Shown here: piece by piece, positions 33,945 to 45,889 of the stretch
Position numbering within the stretch: position 1 is the stretch's first letter
Layout of the letters: every line of letters begins with the position of its first letter
Position numbers and translations under genes: made by a program
Source: Delphinapterus leucas
Lineage: Eukaryota; Chordata; Mammalia; Artiodactyla; Monodontidae
Assembly (NCBI RefSeq): GCF_002288925.2
Contig: NW_022098044.1
Span: forward strand, 12,648,028-12,712,027
DNA length: 64,000 nucleotides
Reading direction: 5' to 3'
Notes under the pieces: generated by a model
Databases searched by the model: none
What the model saw: only the letters and a program-made list of their open reading frames with translations
Told to the model about the DNA's origin: nothing

Positions 33945-35026
33945 TTTTTCCCAGCTTTATTGAGATATAATTGACATATAACATTGTATAATTTTAAGGT
34001 ACACAGTATGGTGATTTGATACACGTATATATTGATTACCTCAATAAGGTTAATTAGCACATGTACCGCCTCACATAATTATAATTTGTGTGTGTGTGGT
34101 GAGAACATTTTGGATCTTAGCAACTTGCAAGCATATAAAACAGTATTTTAAACTGTATCACTATGGAAGTTTGTACTCTTTGGCCAATATTCTCCATTCC
34201 CCACCCCTAGCCCCTGGCAACCATATTCTACTCTGTTTCTATCAGTTTGGCTTTTTTTTTTTTTTTTTTTTTTTTTTAGAGTCCACACATAAGGGAGATA
34301 ACACAATATTTGTCTTTCTCTGTCTGGCTTATCTCACTTAGCATAATGCCCTCAAAGCCCATCCATGTTGTTTCAAATAACAGGATTTCCTTCTTTTACA
34401 TGGCTGGATAATATTCCACTGTGTGTGTGTGTATTTATATATCATATCTTTATTTATTCATCTGTTTATGGACACTTAGGTTGTTTCCATATCTTGGCTA
34501 ATGTTAAGAGTTCTGAAATAAACATGAGGCTGCAGAGATCTCTTTGAGATAGTGATTTCAGCTCCTTCAGACCTATACCCAACAGTGGTATGAATGGATC
34601 GTATGGTAGTTGCAGTTTTAATTTTTTGAGGAACCTCCATACCCTTTTCCATAGTGGCTGCTAACAATTTACAGCCCCACCAACAGGGCACAGGGGTTCC
34701 TTTTTTTTCCAGCATGCTTGCCAACATTTTTTATCACTTGTCTTTTTGATAATAGCCATTCTTAACATGTTTGAGGTGATATCTCATTGTAGGTTGCAAA
34801 TACATTTCCCTGAAGATTAGTAAAGTTGAGTGTTTTTATGTACCTGTTGACCATTTGTATATTCTTCGGAAAAATTCCTATTTGGGGGCTCTGCCCATGT
34901 TTTATCAGGTTCTTTGTTTTTTTTGGTATTGAGTTATAAGAGTTTCTTATATATTTTGGATATTAACATCCTATCTGATATATGGTTTGCACATTATTTT
35001 CCATGCTGTAGACTGCCTTTCCATGT

Positions 35027-35266
35027 TTAAAAAAATTTTTTTCTTTTGGCTTTGCAAAAGCTTTTTATTTTGATGTATTTCCACTTGTTGATTTCTGCTT
35101 TTGTTGCATGTATTTTTGGTGTCATATCCAAACTATCATTGCCAAGACCGATATTAAGGAGATTTTCTTCCCTATGGAGTTTTATGGCTTCAGGTCTTAT
35201 GTTTAAATCTTTAATCCATTTTGAGTTAATTTTAGTAGGTGGTATAAGATAGGGGTCCAGTTTCAT
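35027..35266 (-). pseudogene. L1 ORF2 C-terminal remnant
   Basis: A 79-codon open frame in the minus-strand L1. Its peptide carries [15 protein letters not shown] and, further on, [15 protein letters not shown], which match the conserved C-terminal part of L1 ORF2p beyond the reverse transcriptase. In an intact element ORF2p is the roughly 1,275-residue endonuclease and reverse transcriptase that copies L1 RNA into DNA. Here only this piece is readable and the downstream and upstream frames are broken, so it is a dead fragment. The ATG at its start is incidental. Confidence 0.85.
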
Positions 35267-35606
35267 TCTTTTGCTTGTGAGTATCTAGTTTTCCAAACAC
35301 CATTAATTGAAAAGACTAACTTTTTCCTTTTGAGTATTCTTGGTTTCCTTGTCAAATATTTACTGACGTTATGCATGGGTTTATTTCTGGGCTCTGTATT
35401 CTATTCTGTTGATCTTTGTGTTTGTTTTTATGTGAGCAGCAAACTATTTTGATTACTATAGCTATGTAGTATAGGTTGAAATTAGGAAGTGTGATGCCTC
35501 CAGCTTTGCTCTTTCTCAAGATTGCTTTGACTCTTCGGGGTCTTCTGTGGTTCCATACAAATTTTAGAATGATTTTTTTCTACTTTCGTTAAAAAAATGC
35601 CTTGGA

Positions 35607-35846
35607 TTTTTTTTTTTTTTTTTTTGCGGTACGTGGGCCTCTCACCGCCGTGGCCTCTCCCATCGCGGAGCACAGGCTCCGGACGCGCAGGCCCAGCGGC
35701 CATAGCCCACGGGCCCAGCCGCTCTGCGGCATGCGGGATCCTCCCGGACCGGGGCACGAACCCGGGATCCTCCCGGACCGGGGCACAAACCCGCGTCCCC
35801 TGCATCGGCAGGCAGACTCTCCACCACTGTGCCACCAGGGAAGCCC
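35607..35846 (-). mobile_element. Cetacean CHR SINE with an internal 29-bp tandem duplication
   Basis: On the plus strand: poly-T (35607-35625), GCGGTACGTGGGCCTCTCAC, and at the end CCACCAGGGAAGCCC. The unit starting GGGATCCTCCCGGACCGGGG occurs twice, at 35735 and 35764, giving a 29-bp tandem duplication absent from the other copies. TGCCTTGGA flanks the element at 35598-35606 and 35847-35855. It lies inside the minus-strand L1. Confidence 0.93.
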
Positions 35847-36344
35847 TGCCTTGGAATTTTGATAGTGATTTCACTGAATCTATAGATGGCTTTGGGTAGT
35901 ATGAACATTTTAACAATATTAATTTGTCTGATTCATGAGCCCAGGATACCTTTCCATTTATTTGTGTCTTTTTTAATTTCTTTCATCAATGTCTCATAGT
36001 TTTCAGTGTACAGATCTTTTACCTCCTGGCTTAAGTTTATTCCTAAGTATTTTCTTGTTTTCAATGCTACTGTAAGTAAGATTGCTTTCTTAATTTCTCT
36101 TTTTCATTGTTAGTGTATAGATATGCACTTGTTAGATATTTCATTGTTAGTGTATAGAGATGCAACTGATTTTTGTATGTTGATTTTTTCTCCTGTAACT
36201 TTATTAATTCTAACAGCTTTTTAAAATTTAATTTCTTTGGGGGGTGGAGTCTTTAGTGTTTTCTGTATGTGCAACCATGTCATCTGCAAACACAGACAAT
36301 TTTGATTCTTCTTTTCCAATTTGGATGCCTTTTTTTTTCTGTTT

Positions 36345-36644
36345 CTATCTTAATGTTTTGGGTAGGATTTCCAGTACTATCCTGAATAGGAATGATGAGA
36401 GTGGGCACTCTTGCCTTGTTCCTAATTTTAGAGAAAAAGCTTTCAGCTTTTCACTGTTGAATATGATGTTGGCTATGGGTTTGTCATATATGGTCTTTAT
36501 TATTTTGAGGTATGTTCCTTGTGTTCTCAATTTGTTCAGAGCTTTTATCATGAAAAGGTGTTGAATATTGTCAAATGCTTTTTCTGCATCTGTTGAGAGG
36601 ATCATATGATTTTTAGTCTTTATTCCATTAATGTGGTGCATCAT
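36345..36644 (-). pseudogene. L1 ORF2 reverse-transcriptase remnant
   Basis: A 99-codon open frame on the minus strand. It contains [13 protein letters not shown], the RT motif A region with the catalytic Asp context, followed by FMIKALNKL, then [16 protein letters not shown], which corresponds to RT motif B. In active L1s the motif-B glycine after RQ is conserved; here that position reads Glu, one sign of decay. The frame ends before the YADD/FADD motif C region, so no complete polymerase active site is present. It belongs to the L1 at 33945-36785 and is not a host gene. Confidence 0.9.
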
Positions 36645-36785
36645 ATTTACTGATTTCCATATGTTGAAACATCCTCACATCCCAGGGATAAGTCCCACTT
36701 GATCATGATATATGATTCTTTTCATGGCTGTTGAATTCAATTACCTAAAATTTTGTTGAGAATTTTTTGCATTTCATATGGTAAG

Positions 36786-37638
36786 CAGAGTAACCAATGA
36801 GAATGAGGGGAAGCTAGAATAGTGTGTTATGTTTTAGAATAGAAGAGAAGTGGGTGTTTTAAAATAAGAGGAGCTGTCTACTTGCCAGTGTTACACAATA
36901 GTCCAGAAAATTAAGGACTGAGATGTGACCTTTGAATTTTATAATATGGGGTTGCTTGGTTTCAGTGAGTTTGTTGTGAGAAAGGTCTGATTACAGTGGG
37001 TTACAAGACAGTGGGATAGTGACTAGAATAGCTTTTCTATGAAGAGACAGAAGAAACATGGGATGTACGTATAAATACTCTGAAGTCAAAAGTTTTTTAT
37101 TTCGTTTTGTTGTGTTTTAAGGTAGGAGTTAGTAGGGCATGTTTGTTTGCTTATGAGATGCTCCAGGAAAAAAGAAGAAATTAATGCTGCTGAAGGTAGT
37201 ATCTAGTTGCACTGACAAAGCCCTCAAGAAAGAGTGTATAGCTAAGATCTAAAACACAGGTGGAGAGTACAGGATACTAGCTGGTTGTACAAGCCACAGA
37301 GTCATGGGATCTTGGAATGTTTGAGCTGACAAGGGTTTTAGAGTTCATCTAGTCCCATTATTCATTTGCTGATTCAGTCCTTCAAGTAATAGGTTTTGAA
37401 ATCTTCCATGCAGCAAGCATGATTGAGATAGAACCTGTGCCCTTGATACATAAGCATATCCTCCTTTTTATGAACAAGAAAAATGAGACATAGAGGGTGG
37501 AATATCTAGCATAAAACCATACCTTTTCTTTTCAGCTAGAGCTGGAATGGAAATTCATGACTCCCTACTATCAATACATTTTGCCTAAAAAAAAACCCCA
37601 AAAACAAAAACAAAACAAAACAAAACAGAAACACCTTT
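36786..37638. other. Mostly unassigned, with an AAAAC-rich stretch
   Basis: About 37320-37545 may hold a split old SINE (GGTTTTAGAGTTCATCTAGT; AATGAGACATAGAGGGTG). An (AAAAC)n-like stretch lies at 37588-37626, immediately before an inverted L1 tail. Confidence 0.4.
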
Positions 37639-38135
37639 TTTAAAGAGTAGTTTTAAATTCATAGTAAAATTAAGAGAAAGTAAAATAAAGAGATTTCCCA
37701 TATACCCCTTAGCCCCTCACATTCATAGCCTCCCTCATTATTAACACCCTCATAAGAGTGGTACATTTATTACGATTAATGAACCTACATTGACACATCA
37801 TATTTGCCCAGTTTGTAGTTTACATTATAATTCACTCTTGGTGTTGTTCATTCTATGGGTTTGGATAAATGTATAATGATATGTATCCATTATTATAGTA
37901 TAATACAGAGTATTTTCACTCGCCTAAAAATCTGTGCTCCACCTATTCGTCCCTTCCCTCCACCCAAGCCCCTGGAAACTACTGATCTTTATACTGTCTC
38001 TATGGTTTCACCTTTCCCAGAATGTCATACAGTTGGAATCATACAGTATGTAGCCTTTTCATACTGGCTTCTTTCACTTAGTAATATACATTTAAGTTCT
38101 TCCATGTCTTTTCATGGTCATTATTCTTTCAGTTA
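37639..38135 (-). mobile_element. L1M-type LINE 3' end, antisense
   Basis: Highly characteristic inverted L1M 3' UTR: CCTACATTGACACATCATAT, CACTCTTGGTGTTGTTCATT, CTATGGGTTTGGATAAATGT, CTGTGCTCCACCTATTCGTC and CCAGAATGTCATACAGTTGG. Confidence 0.85.
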
Positions 38136-38164
38136 ACCATCCAACCACTTAACTCAGAGCCTCA

Positions 38165-38300
38165 TTTCCTCACTTATTACGCAGGTATGTAACACATGAG
38201 AACTGATGGAACAAGTTCTATGTTCGGTTTACAAAAAAATGAACAAGATACCCATGAGCACACATTCTCATGGGGGAGATACTATGCATACATTAAAGAA
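38165..38300 (-). repeat. Possible L2 tail fragment, antisense
   Basis: AATGAACAAGATACCCATGA and CATTCTCATGGGGGAGATAC resemble the inverted L2 tail. Confidence 0.45.
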
Positions 38301-38799
38301 TCTTTGTGAAGATAGAATGAAAAATAATATGGGACATCTCCTGAGAACAAGTGTTTGTTATATGCTTTTCAAACAAGTGTAAGTTATATGCTGTGTTACA
38401 TTTATATGGATATAAGAAATCAGGCTAAATGGTAGAGATGCAACAGAGTTCCTCTTGATTTTCCTAAAACCCAAAGAGAAAAATGGAAACCTTTTTATTA
38501 CAAATGTTTATAAAATAAGCCGAAATGTAACAACTTATAAGATAAAGCAACTGAACAAAAGCAGCAGGTGAAAATGTTAAAAGATCATAGCATCTAGGTG
38601 TTCAGGGAGCTTTTTGTTGGAAAAGCTGTTATATTTGGAAAGTTACAACTTAGAGTGTTGAGGTCCTTTCCCAAATCTCTTGGAGTTTTTGGGAAGCATA
38701 TAACTATCCACTTTGACCTCAGCATTAAGCCAAACAAATCTATCCATCTGACTGATATACCTGTCAGTCTGTTGAATCTGGCCACATCCATCCAGAGAT
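38301..38799. other. Unassigned sequence
   Basis: Nothing recognised with confidence; the right part may belong to the MaLR LTR that follows. Confidence 0.4.
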
Positions 38800-39052
38800 G
38801 CTCACAAAGATTCTAGACCCTCCACTGTCATTTGCTTGCATACAACTTGATCTTCAGACAACCTTCCCCTTGCTTCAAATGCTTGGCTTTCCAATCCTGA
38901 AATAAATTCTGTTTCATATTTTCTAAATTTGTCATTTGAACCTTATTTCTTTAGATTTCTGCTAACAAATTGATATGTCATCTTCCTGAGCCCTGTCAAC
39001 CCATAGAATTATGAGAGATAATAATAAATTGCTGTTTTAAGCCACTAAGTTT
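38800..39052 (+). mobile_element. MaLR/MLT1-like LTR 3' part, cut by MER20
   Basis: The 3' end GAGAGATAATAATAAATTGC, TGTTTTAAGCCACTAAGTTT is standard for this LTR group. It is interrupted at about 39052 by the MER20 element. Confidence 0.58.
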
Positions 39053-39292
39053 TGGGAGTGGTTTTCAACTAGGGATGATTTTGCCCCCCCCCCCCCCCCC
39101 AGGGGACAATTGAAGATGTCTGGAGACATTTTTGGCTTTCATACCGGGCAGGGGGAGTGTTAATGTCATCTAGTGGGTAGAGGCCATGGATGCTGCTAAA
39201 TATCCCATAATACACAGGACACCCCCCCTCCCCAACCATAACACAGAATTATTGGCCCCAAGATACCAATAATGTTAAGGCTGAGAACGTTT
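39053..39292 (+). mobile_element. MER20 (hAT-Charlie) DNA transposon
   Basis: GGTTTTCAACTAGGGATGAT, AGGGGACAATTGAAGATGTC, TGGAGACATTTTTGGCTTTC, CATCTAGTGGGTAGAGGCCA and AAGGCTGAGAACG match MER20 end to end. The C-run near its start has grown to 17 C (39084-39100). Confidence 0.87.
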
Positions 39293-39399
39293 GTAATTAA
39301 TATTCATGATCACTTTCTTTTCAACTTGTACTGTTATTAAATAAAAAGGTCAAAATTTCAGATTTTGAATAATGTACCTCATATACACTCCTATGTGTT

Positions 39400-39680
39400 A
39401 TCCTGAAAGCCCTTTCTCTTTTCTGTCTCTCCAAACCCTGCAAAGCCTTATTCAATTCCCCCATTCACAGAAGACTTCCTGACATCTTTCCTCTGCCTGT
39501 AGTAAAATACTAACATATTATACACTGCTAATTTCTTTTCTGGCATTTAGCTACATTTTTAGGTCTGTTAATCTGGTATGACTGTAAGCTCCTCAAAGTT
39601 AAACACCAAATTGCATGCTACTTTCAGACACTCCCAAAGGCCAAGCACCATGCCTACCATGAAAGGTGTTGGAGATTGAC
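39400..39680 (+). mobile_element. L2 LINE 3' end, sense
   Basis: GAAGACTTCCTGACATCTTT, GACTGTAAGCTCCTCAAAGT and GGCCAAGCACCATGCCTACC follow the L2 3' UTR order. Confidence 0.68.
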
Positions 39681-39859
39681 TGTGACCGTTTCTTATTTTC
39701 ATGCAGTTTTTATGAAACAACGCAGTAATTTTATACTAGATTGTAATATTATGATTTATAATAAGATATATATTTAGTTTTTGTCCCCATTTCTGGCATA
39801 GAGCTCCTAACACTCTTGGAATTTCCTAAATGAAGAGAGAAATAAAGGTGTCTTTTTTT

Positions 39860-40690
39860 ATGTTAATGAGATGACATTTGGAAAGCACTTAAGGATGGGG
39901 CTGGTTGCCAGTGGAACCAACCATGTTATTAGAGGGTTGAGACATTCAGTTCTAGCTCCAGATCTCCAGAAAGAAGAGAGGGGCTGGAGATTGAAAATTG
40001 ATTGCCAATGGCCAATGCGTTAATCAGTGATGCCTAGGTAATGAACTTCCATAAAAACCTAAAAGGAGAGGGTTTGGAGAACTTCCAGGTTAATGAACAT
40101 GTGGAGTTGCTAGGAGAGTGGCATGCCAGGAGGGACACCCTTTCCCATGCCTTGCCTTGTTCATCTCTTCCATCTGGTTGTTCCTGAGTTATATCTTTTT
40201 ACAATAAACTGGTAATCTAGTGAGTAAACTGGTTTTCCTGAGTTCTATGAGCCACTCAAGCATATTAATCTAACCTGAAGAGGGGGTGGTACCTTCAGTT
40301 TGTAGCTAGGCATTCAGAAGTACAGGTAACAACTTGGGCTGGCAACTGGCATCTGAAGGGGGGGCAGTATTGTGGGTTTGAGCCCTTAAGCTGTGGGATC
40401 TATCTCCCACCGACCTATCTATCTATCTCCAGGTAGATCGTGTAAGAATTGAATTAAAGTTAAGACACCCAGCTGGTGTCCAGAGAATTGTTTATTGTAG
40501 GGAAAATCCTCCATCCATTTGGTGACCAGAAGTGTTGAAAGTGAAGTGTTTTGTGTGAGTAGTAAAAGAGACTCACAGGAAAGAAAAACAGTACAGAAGA
40601 ACTGGGTTTTTCCTTACATAGGAAGGAAAAATAAGTCGTATTTTTCCATTGTATAGACTTTTCATAGAGACACTGAAATTTCACAAAATC
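39860..40690 (+). mobile_element. Unassigned retroviral-type LTR
   Basis: Single-copy LTR-like sequence. A TATA-like CATAAAAACC lies at about 40050-40059 and an AATAAA polyadenylation signal at 40203-40208, spaced as U3-R-U5 would be. The segment GGCATTCAGAAGTACAGGTA, TTGGGCTGGCAACTGGCATC and CCCAGCTGGTGTCCAGAGAA is one I recognise from an endogenous-retrovirus LTR family, but I cannot name it. No gag, pol or env sequence is attached. Confidence 0.6.
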
Positions 40691-42239
40691 TAAGTCAAAA
40701 CTGTCTTGCTGATGTTAATCACATGTGACTTGCAAAAGGTGAATCAGCAGAGCCCAACTCCATAGACTCAGATAAGATAAATTAGAAAAGGTAGCTGACC
40801 TCCCAAGCAGCTCAGATGAGCGTTCCCCTCCCAAGCAGGGAACAAAAAGCAAATCAATAGAAATGGTCCCTGAGAAATATCAGACATTGGACATAGCAGA
40901 AAAAGCTATTTTAAATATGTTCAAAGAACTAAAGAAAATATGTCTAAAGAACTAAAAGACACTGTAAGAATAATGTGTCACCAAATATAGAATATCAATA
41001 AAAAGACAGAAATTACAGAAAATAAACTAGAAATCTGAAGTTGAAAAGGGCAATACCTAAATAAAAACATTGCCAGAAGTTCTCAATATAAGATTTGACC
41101 TGGCAGAAGAAAATAAATCAATAAACTTGAAGATAAGTTAAGTGAGATTATCCAATATGAGAGAAGAAACAAACAAAAAAGAATGAAGAAACTTAACATA
41201 GCCTCTGAGCCTTATCAGGACTCTGAGACACCATCAAGCATACTGACATACAGGAGTTCAAAAGGAGAAGAGGGGGAGAAAGGGAATAACGTATTGTTGA
41301 AAATATAATCACTGAAAAATTCCCAAATTTGATGAAAATTTGGTGAAAAACATAAATCTACATATCTAAGAAACTCAACAAACTCCTATTAGGATAAAAT
41401 TTAAAAGATCTATAACTAGATACATAATCAGACCATCAAAGACAAAGATAAACAGAACCTTGAAAGCAGCAAGAGAGAAACAACTCATTACATACAAGCG
41501 ATGCTTAGTAAGAAGAAAACATGATTTCTCAATGGAAACTGTGGAGGCTAGAAGGCAGTAAGATGACATATTCTAAGTGCTAAAAAAAAAAGACTGTCAA
41601 GCAAGAATTCTACATCCAGCAAAACTATACATCAAGCATGAAGAAAGATCTTCAAAAATTAAGACATTCTCAGGAAAAAAAAAAAAGCTGAGATTATTTG
41701 TTGTTAGTACACCTACCTGTAAGAAATACTAAAGGGAGTCCTTCGTGATGAAATGAAAGGACAGTATAAAGTAACTAGAATCAACATGAAGAAATAAAAA
41801 ATACTGGTAAGTCTACTATATACATAAATATAAAATTCAGTATGACAGTATTTTTTAATTTGTACCTTTTTTCTCCTATCTGATTGAAAAGCCAATGGTA
41901 TAAGCAATAACTATGAACCTTGGTTGATGAACATATAATGTATAAATATGTACTTTATGTGACAATAAATGTATGAAGGAGAGGGAGGGAATGACACTAT
42001 GAAAGAGCAAAATTTTTGTAGACTATTGAAATTAAATTTGTATTAGTCTTAATTAGATTGTTAAAAATTAAATTGTTCATTTTAATCCCCATGGAAAGCA
42101 CTAAGAAAATAACTAAAAAAATATGGCAAAAGAAATAATAAAAGAATTGAAATGGAACACTAGACAATATCTATTTAACATAAAAGAAGTTATATTGATG
42201 GATTAGGGGAATAACAAAGAGATAAGATGTATGGAAAAC

Positions 42240-45200
42240 AACACGATGGCAGACAGAATCCCTGCCTTTTCGGTAATTATATTAAAGTAAATGATTGAAA
42301 CATTCCATTTAAAAGACAAAATTGGTGGAATGTGTTAAAGAGTAAAAAAAACCCAAAAAACGTTATCCAGCTACTCGCTGCCTGAAGTAGACATGTGTTA
42401 GATTAAAAAACACAAATAGATTAGAAGTATGAAAACAATGTACCATACGATCATTAACCAAAAGGGACCTGGAGTGGTAATATTACCAGAAAATAGACTT
42501 TATAAGAAAAATTGTTACTAGAGACAAAGAAGCATATTTTAACTATGATAAAATATTATCCATAGCAAGGTATAACGATTATAAACATACATGCATATAA
42601 AAGCAGACCCCAAAATAAAGGAAGCAAAAACTGACACAAGTAAAGGGAAAAATAAACAATTCAACTTATATTTAAATACTTCAATATTTGATTTTCAGTA
42701 CTGAGAAAACACTAGACAGTAGATCAACAAAGAAATGTGACTTGAACAATACTGTGAAAAACTAGAGCTGAAAGACATCTATAGAGTATGCCACCTGACA
42801 ACACCAGAAAATACATTCTTCTTAAATGCACATGGAACATTCCTTAGGATAAACCGTAGTTAAGGCCACCAAACAAATCTCAATAAATGTAAAATGTTGT
42901 TATCATACAAAGTGTGTTCTTTGACCACAATATAATGGTATTAGAAACAATGACAAAAGGAAATTTGGTATAGTTAGAAATCTGTGGAAATTATACCCTT
43001 AAATAATCAATGGGTAAAAGAGAAATCATGGGGAAATTAGAAAATATTTTGTGAGGAATAAAAAAACCCACAACATGTGATACAGTGAAAGTAGTGCTTA
43101 AAGGGATACCTACATTTTCAAAGAAAAATATTAAATCAATAAAACAACCCTAAGAAACTAGGAAAAGAAGAGCAAACTAATCTCAAAACAAGCAGAAAGA
43201 AGGAAATAATAAAGATTAGAGTGGAGATAAATGAAATAGAGAATAGAAAAACAATAGAGAGAATAAATAAAACAAAGTTGGTTTTTTGAAAATATTAACA
43301 AAATTGTAAAATTTTAACTAATTCGACCAAGAGAAAAACCTCTAATTACTAAGTCAAGAATAAAAGTATAGACATTACTACTGATTTTACAGGAATAAAC
43401 GGGATCAGAAGAGAATACTGTAAAAAATTTTATGCCAACAAATTGGATAGATGAAAAAAACAAGTTTCTAAAAACACTCAAATTACCAAAACTAAATCAG
43501 GAAGGAATAGAAAATCTGAATCGATCTGTAACAAGTAAAGAAACTGAATGAATAATAATACTTAAAATCAAACTTCTCACAAAGAAAAGTTTAGGACCAG
43601 ATGACTTTATTGGTAAATTCTATCAAACCTAAAAGAATAAATATGAATCCTTCACAAAACTGTTCTAAAAAATGGAAGAAGAAACACTTCCCAGATCTTT
43701 CTGTGAGGCCCTGATACCAAAACCAGGCAAAGACATCACAAGAAAAGAAAACTATAGACCAATATCTTTCATGAATATAGAGATAAAAATCTACATCCAA
43801 ATACTAGCAAACTGCATCTAACAGCATATAAGAAGGATTATATGTTATGATCAAGTGGGATTTATCCTGGGAAAGTTGGTTCAACAACAAAACCAGATCA
43901 CTGTGATAACTATAATAATAGAATAAAGAGCAAAAATCACATGATCGTCTCCACAGAGAAAGCACTTTACACAATACAACATATTTTCATCATAAAAGCA
44001 TTCAACAAACTAAAGATAGGGAGGAACTTCCTCAGTCTGAGAAAGTGCATCTATGCAACAGCCACAGGCCATATCATACTTATGCTAAAAGGTTGAAAGC
44101 TTCCCTCTAAGAGCAGAAACAAGAAGAGGATGTCTACTCTTGACACTTTTCAACATTGTAATGAACATTTTGGCCAAGGCAGTTAGGAAATAAAAAGAAA
44201 TAAAAGGCATCCAGGGCTTCCCTGGCGGCGCAGTGGTTGGGAGTCCGCCTTCCGATGCATGGGACGCGGGTTCGTGCCCCAGTCCAGGAAGATCCCACAT
44301 GCCACGGAGCGGCTGGGCCTGTGAGCCGTGGCCGCTGAGCCTGCGCGTCCGGAGCCTGTGCTCCGCAACGGGAGAGGCCACAACAGTGAGAGGCCCCGGT
44401 GCCGAAAAAAAAAAAAAAAAAGGCATCCAGATTTGACAGGAAGAAATAAAATGATCTCTATTTGCAGATTGGATGATATTGTACATAGGAATTCTAAGTT
44501 ACACATACACACACACACAATATTGGAACTTATAAATGAGTTCAGCAAGGTTGCAGGATACAAGATCAATATAGAAAGGCAAATTGTGTTTTATATACTA
44601 TCAATGTACCATACAAAAATAAAATTAAGAAAACAATTTCGTTTAAAATACTATCAAAAAATTAAATATTTAGGAATAAATTTAACAGAAGTGCAAAATT
44701 TCTATACTTAAAAGTACAAAAATCATCATTGAAAGAAATTAAAGAAGACTTAAATGGGTATACATTCTGTGTCCATGGGTTAGAAAACCTAGTATTGTTA
44801 AGAAGGCAATGCTTCCTAAATTGGTCTACATATTTAATACAATACCTATCAAAATTCTAACTGCCTTTTTTACACATTCTAAAAAGCTGATAATAAATTC
44901 ATATGGAAATACAAGACACCCAGAATAGCTAAAGGAAGCTTGAAAAAGAAGAACAAATTTGAAGGACCCACACTTGCCCATTTCAAAAAATTCACTACAA
45001 AGCTAGAGTAAACAAGGTGGTATATAGTGCCGGCATAAAGATATACGTATAGATGAATGAAACAGAATCCAGAGTTCAGAAACAAACCTACACATTTAAG
45101 TTCAATTTATTTTTAACAAAGTGCCAAGACAATCCAATAGGGGAAAGAGCAAGTCTTTTCACAAAGGGTGTTGAAATGACTGGATATCCACATGCAAAGT

Positions 45201-45700
45201 AATGAATTTGGAACCATACATTAGTCTACATACAAAACTTAAATCAATGAAAAAAAACCAGACATGTAAACTCTTAGAAGAAAACTTAGGAATATATCTT
45301 TATGTCTGGATTAGACAATGGTTTCTTAAATATGATACCATAAGCACAAGTAAACAAAAAGAATAGATAAATGGGGATTAACCAAAAGTAAAATATTTTG
45401 TACTGTGAAGGACATTTCTTCAAAGACAAATCACCAAATGGAAAAAATATTTGCAGATCATATATATGAAAAGGGACTAGTGTCTAGAATACACAAAACA
45501 CATATCAAGAACAAAAAGATAAATTTTAAAAATGGACAAATTATTTGAATATCCATTTCTCCAAAGAAGATATGGAAATGGTAATCACCATATGAAAATA
45601 TGCTCAACATCATTAGCTAGGTAAATCAATATTAAAACCTCAGTTAGATACCACTTAACACCCACTGGGATGACTATCATCAAAAAGACAGACAACACCC
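42240..45700 (+). pseudogene. Degenerate L1 ORF2 (endonuclease and reverse transcriptase)
   Basis: DNA-level colinearity with L1 ORF2 is good although the frame is destroyed. The endonuclease half is at about 42360-43000 (for example CACATGGAACATTCCTTAGGA). The segment leading into the RT is at about 43190-43700 (GAGAATAGAAAAACAATAGAG; GGACCAGATGACTTTATTGG). RT motifs A-C span about 43740-44500 (CTATAGACCAATATCTTTCAT; TTGCAGATTGGATGATATT). In the last segment two extra bases follow the GCAGAT codons, shifting the frame inside catalytic motif C. The SINE insertion at 44215 lies just upstream of that motif. The element cannot make a working enzyme. Confidence 0.82.
44215..44417 (+). mobile_element. 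Cetacean CHR SINE with target-site duplication, inside L1
   Basis: Starts GGCTTCCCTGGCGGCGCAGT and ends in poly-A (44405-44417 and into the duplication). AAAAGGCATCCAG is repeated exactly at 44202-44214 and 44418-44430. The open frames at 44085-44711 arise from this SINE plus L1 and are not a gene. Confidence 0.95.
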
Positions 45701-45889
45701 ATCAAAAAACTTATATGTACATAGCAGCATTATGCATAGAACCCGAAAGGTGAGAACAATCCCAGTGTCCGTCAGTGATGAATGGATAAACAAAACGTAA
45801 TGTATCTATACAATGGTACATTATTCAGCCACTTAAAGGAATAAATTTTACAGTATGTGAATTATATTTCAATAAAAAAGAAACTGTTG

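Larger units (their letters stand above)
33945..36785 (-). mobile_element. L1 LINE, 3' half, antisense
   Basis: From left to right: inverted 3' UTR (CCCAGCTTTATTGAGATATA, TTGACATATAACATTGTATA), then inverted ORF2 through reverse transcriptase, ending near GTTGAGAATTTTTTGCATTTC. Two stretches of the ORF2 protein survive as open frames and are listed separately. A T-run at 34252-34277 is an expanded internal tract. A 37-bp local duplication sits at about 36102-36165. A CHR SINE is inserted at 35607-35846. Confidence 0.88.
40840..45889 (+). mobile_element. Nearly full-length but inactive L1M-class LINE, sense
   Basis: About 4.8 kb of L1 (5 kb with its SINE insertion). The upstream inter-ORF region is clear at about 41390-41670 (AAGACTGTCAAGCAAGAATT, CTACATCCAGCAAAACTATA). 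ORF2 follows to about 45700, and the 3' end is at about 45850-45889 (ATTATATTTCAATAAAAAAG). Stops and frameshifts occur throughout and no long sense frame remains. A CHR SINE sits at 44215-44417. Part of the ORF2 tail around 45700 is deleted. Confidence 0.87.

Noticed and set aside
36102..36165. 37-bp duplication as a separate mobile element
   Set aside because: It is a local tandem duplication inside the minus-strand L1.
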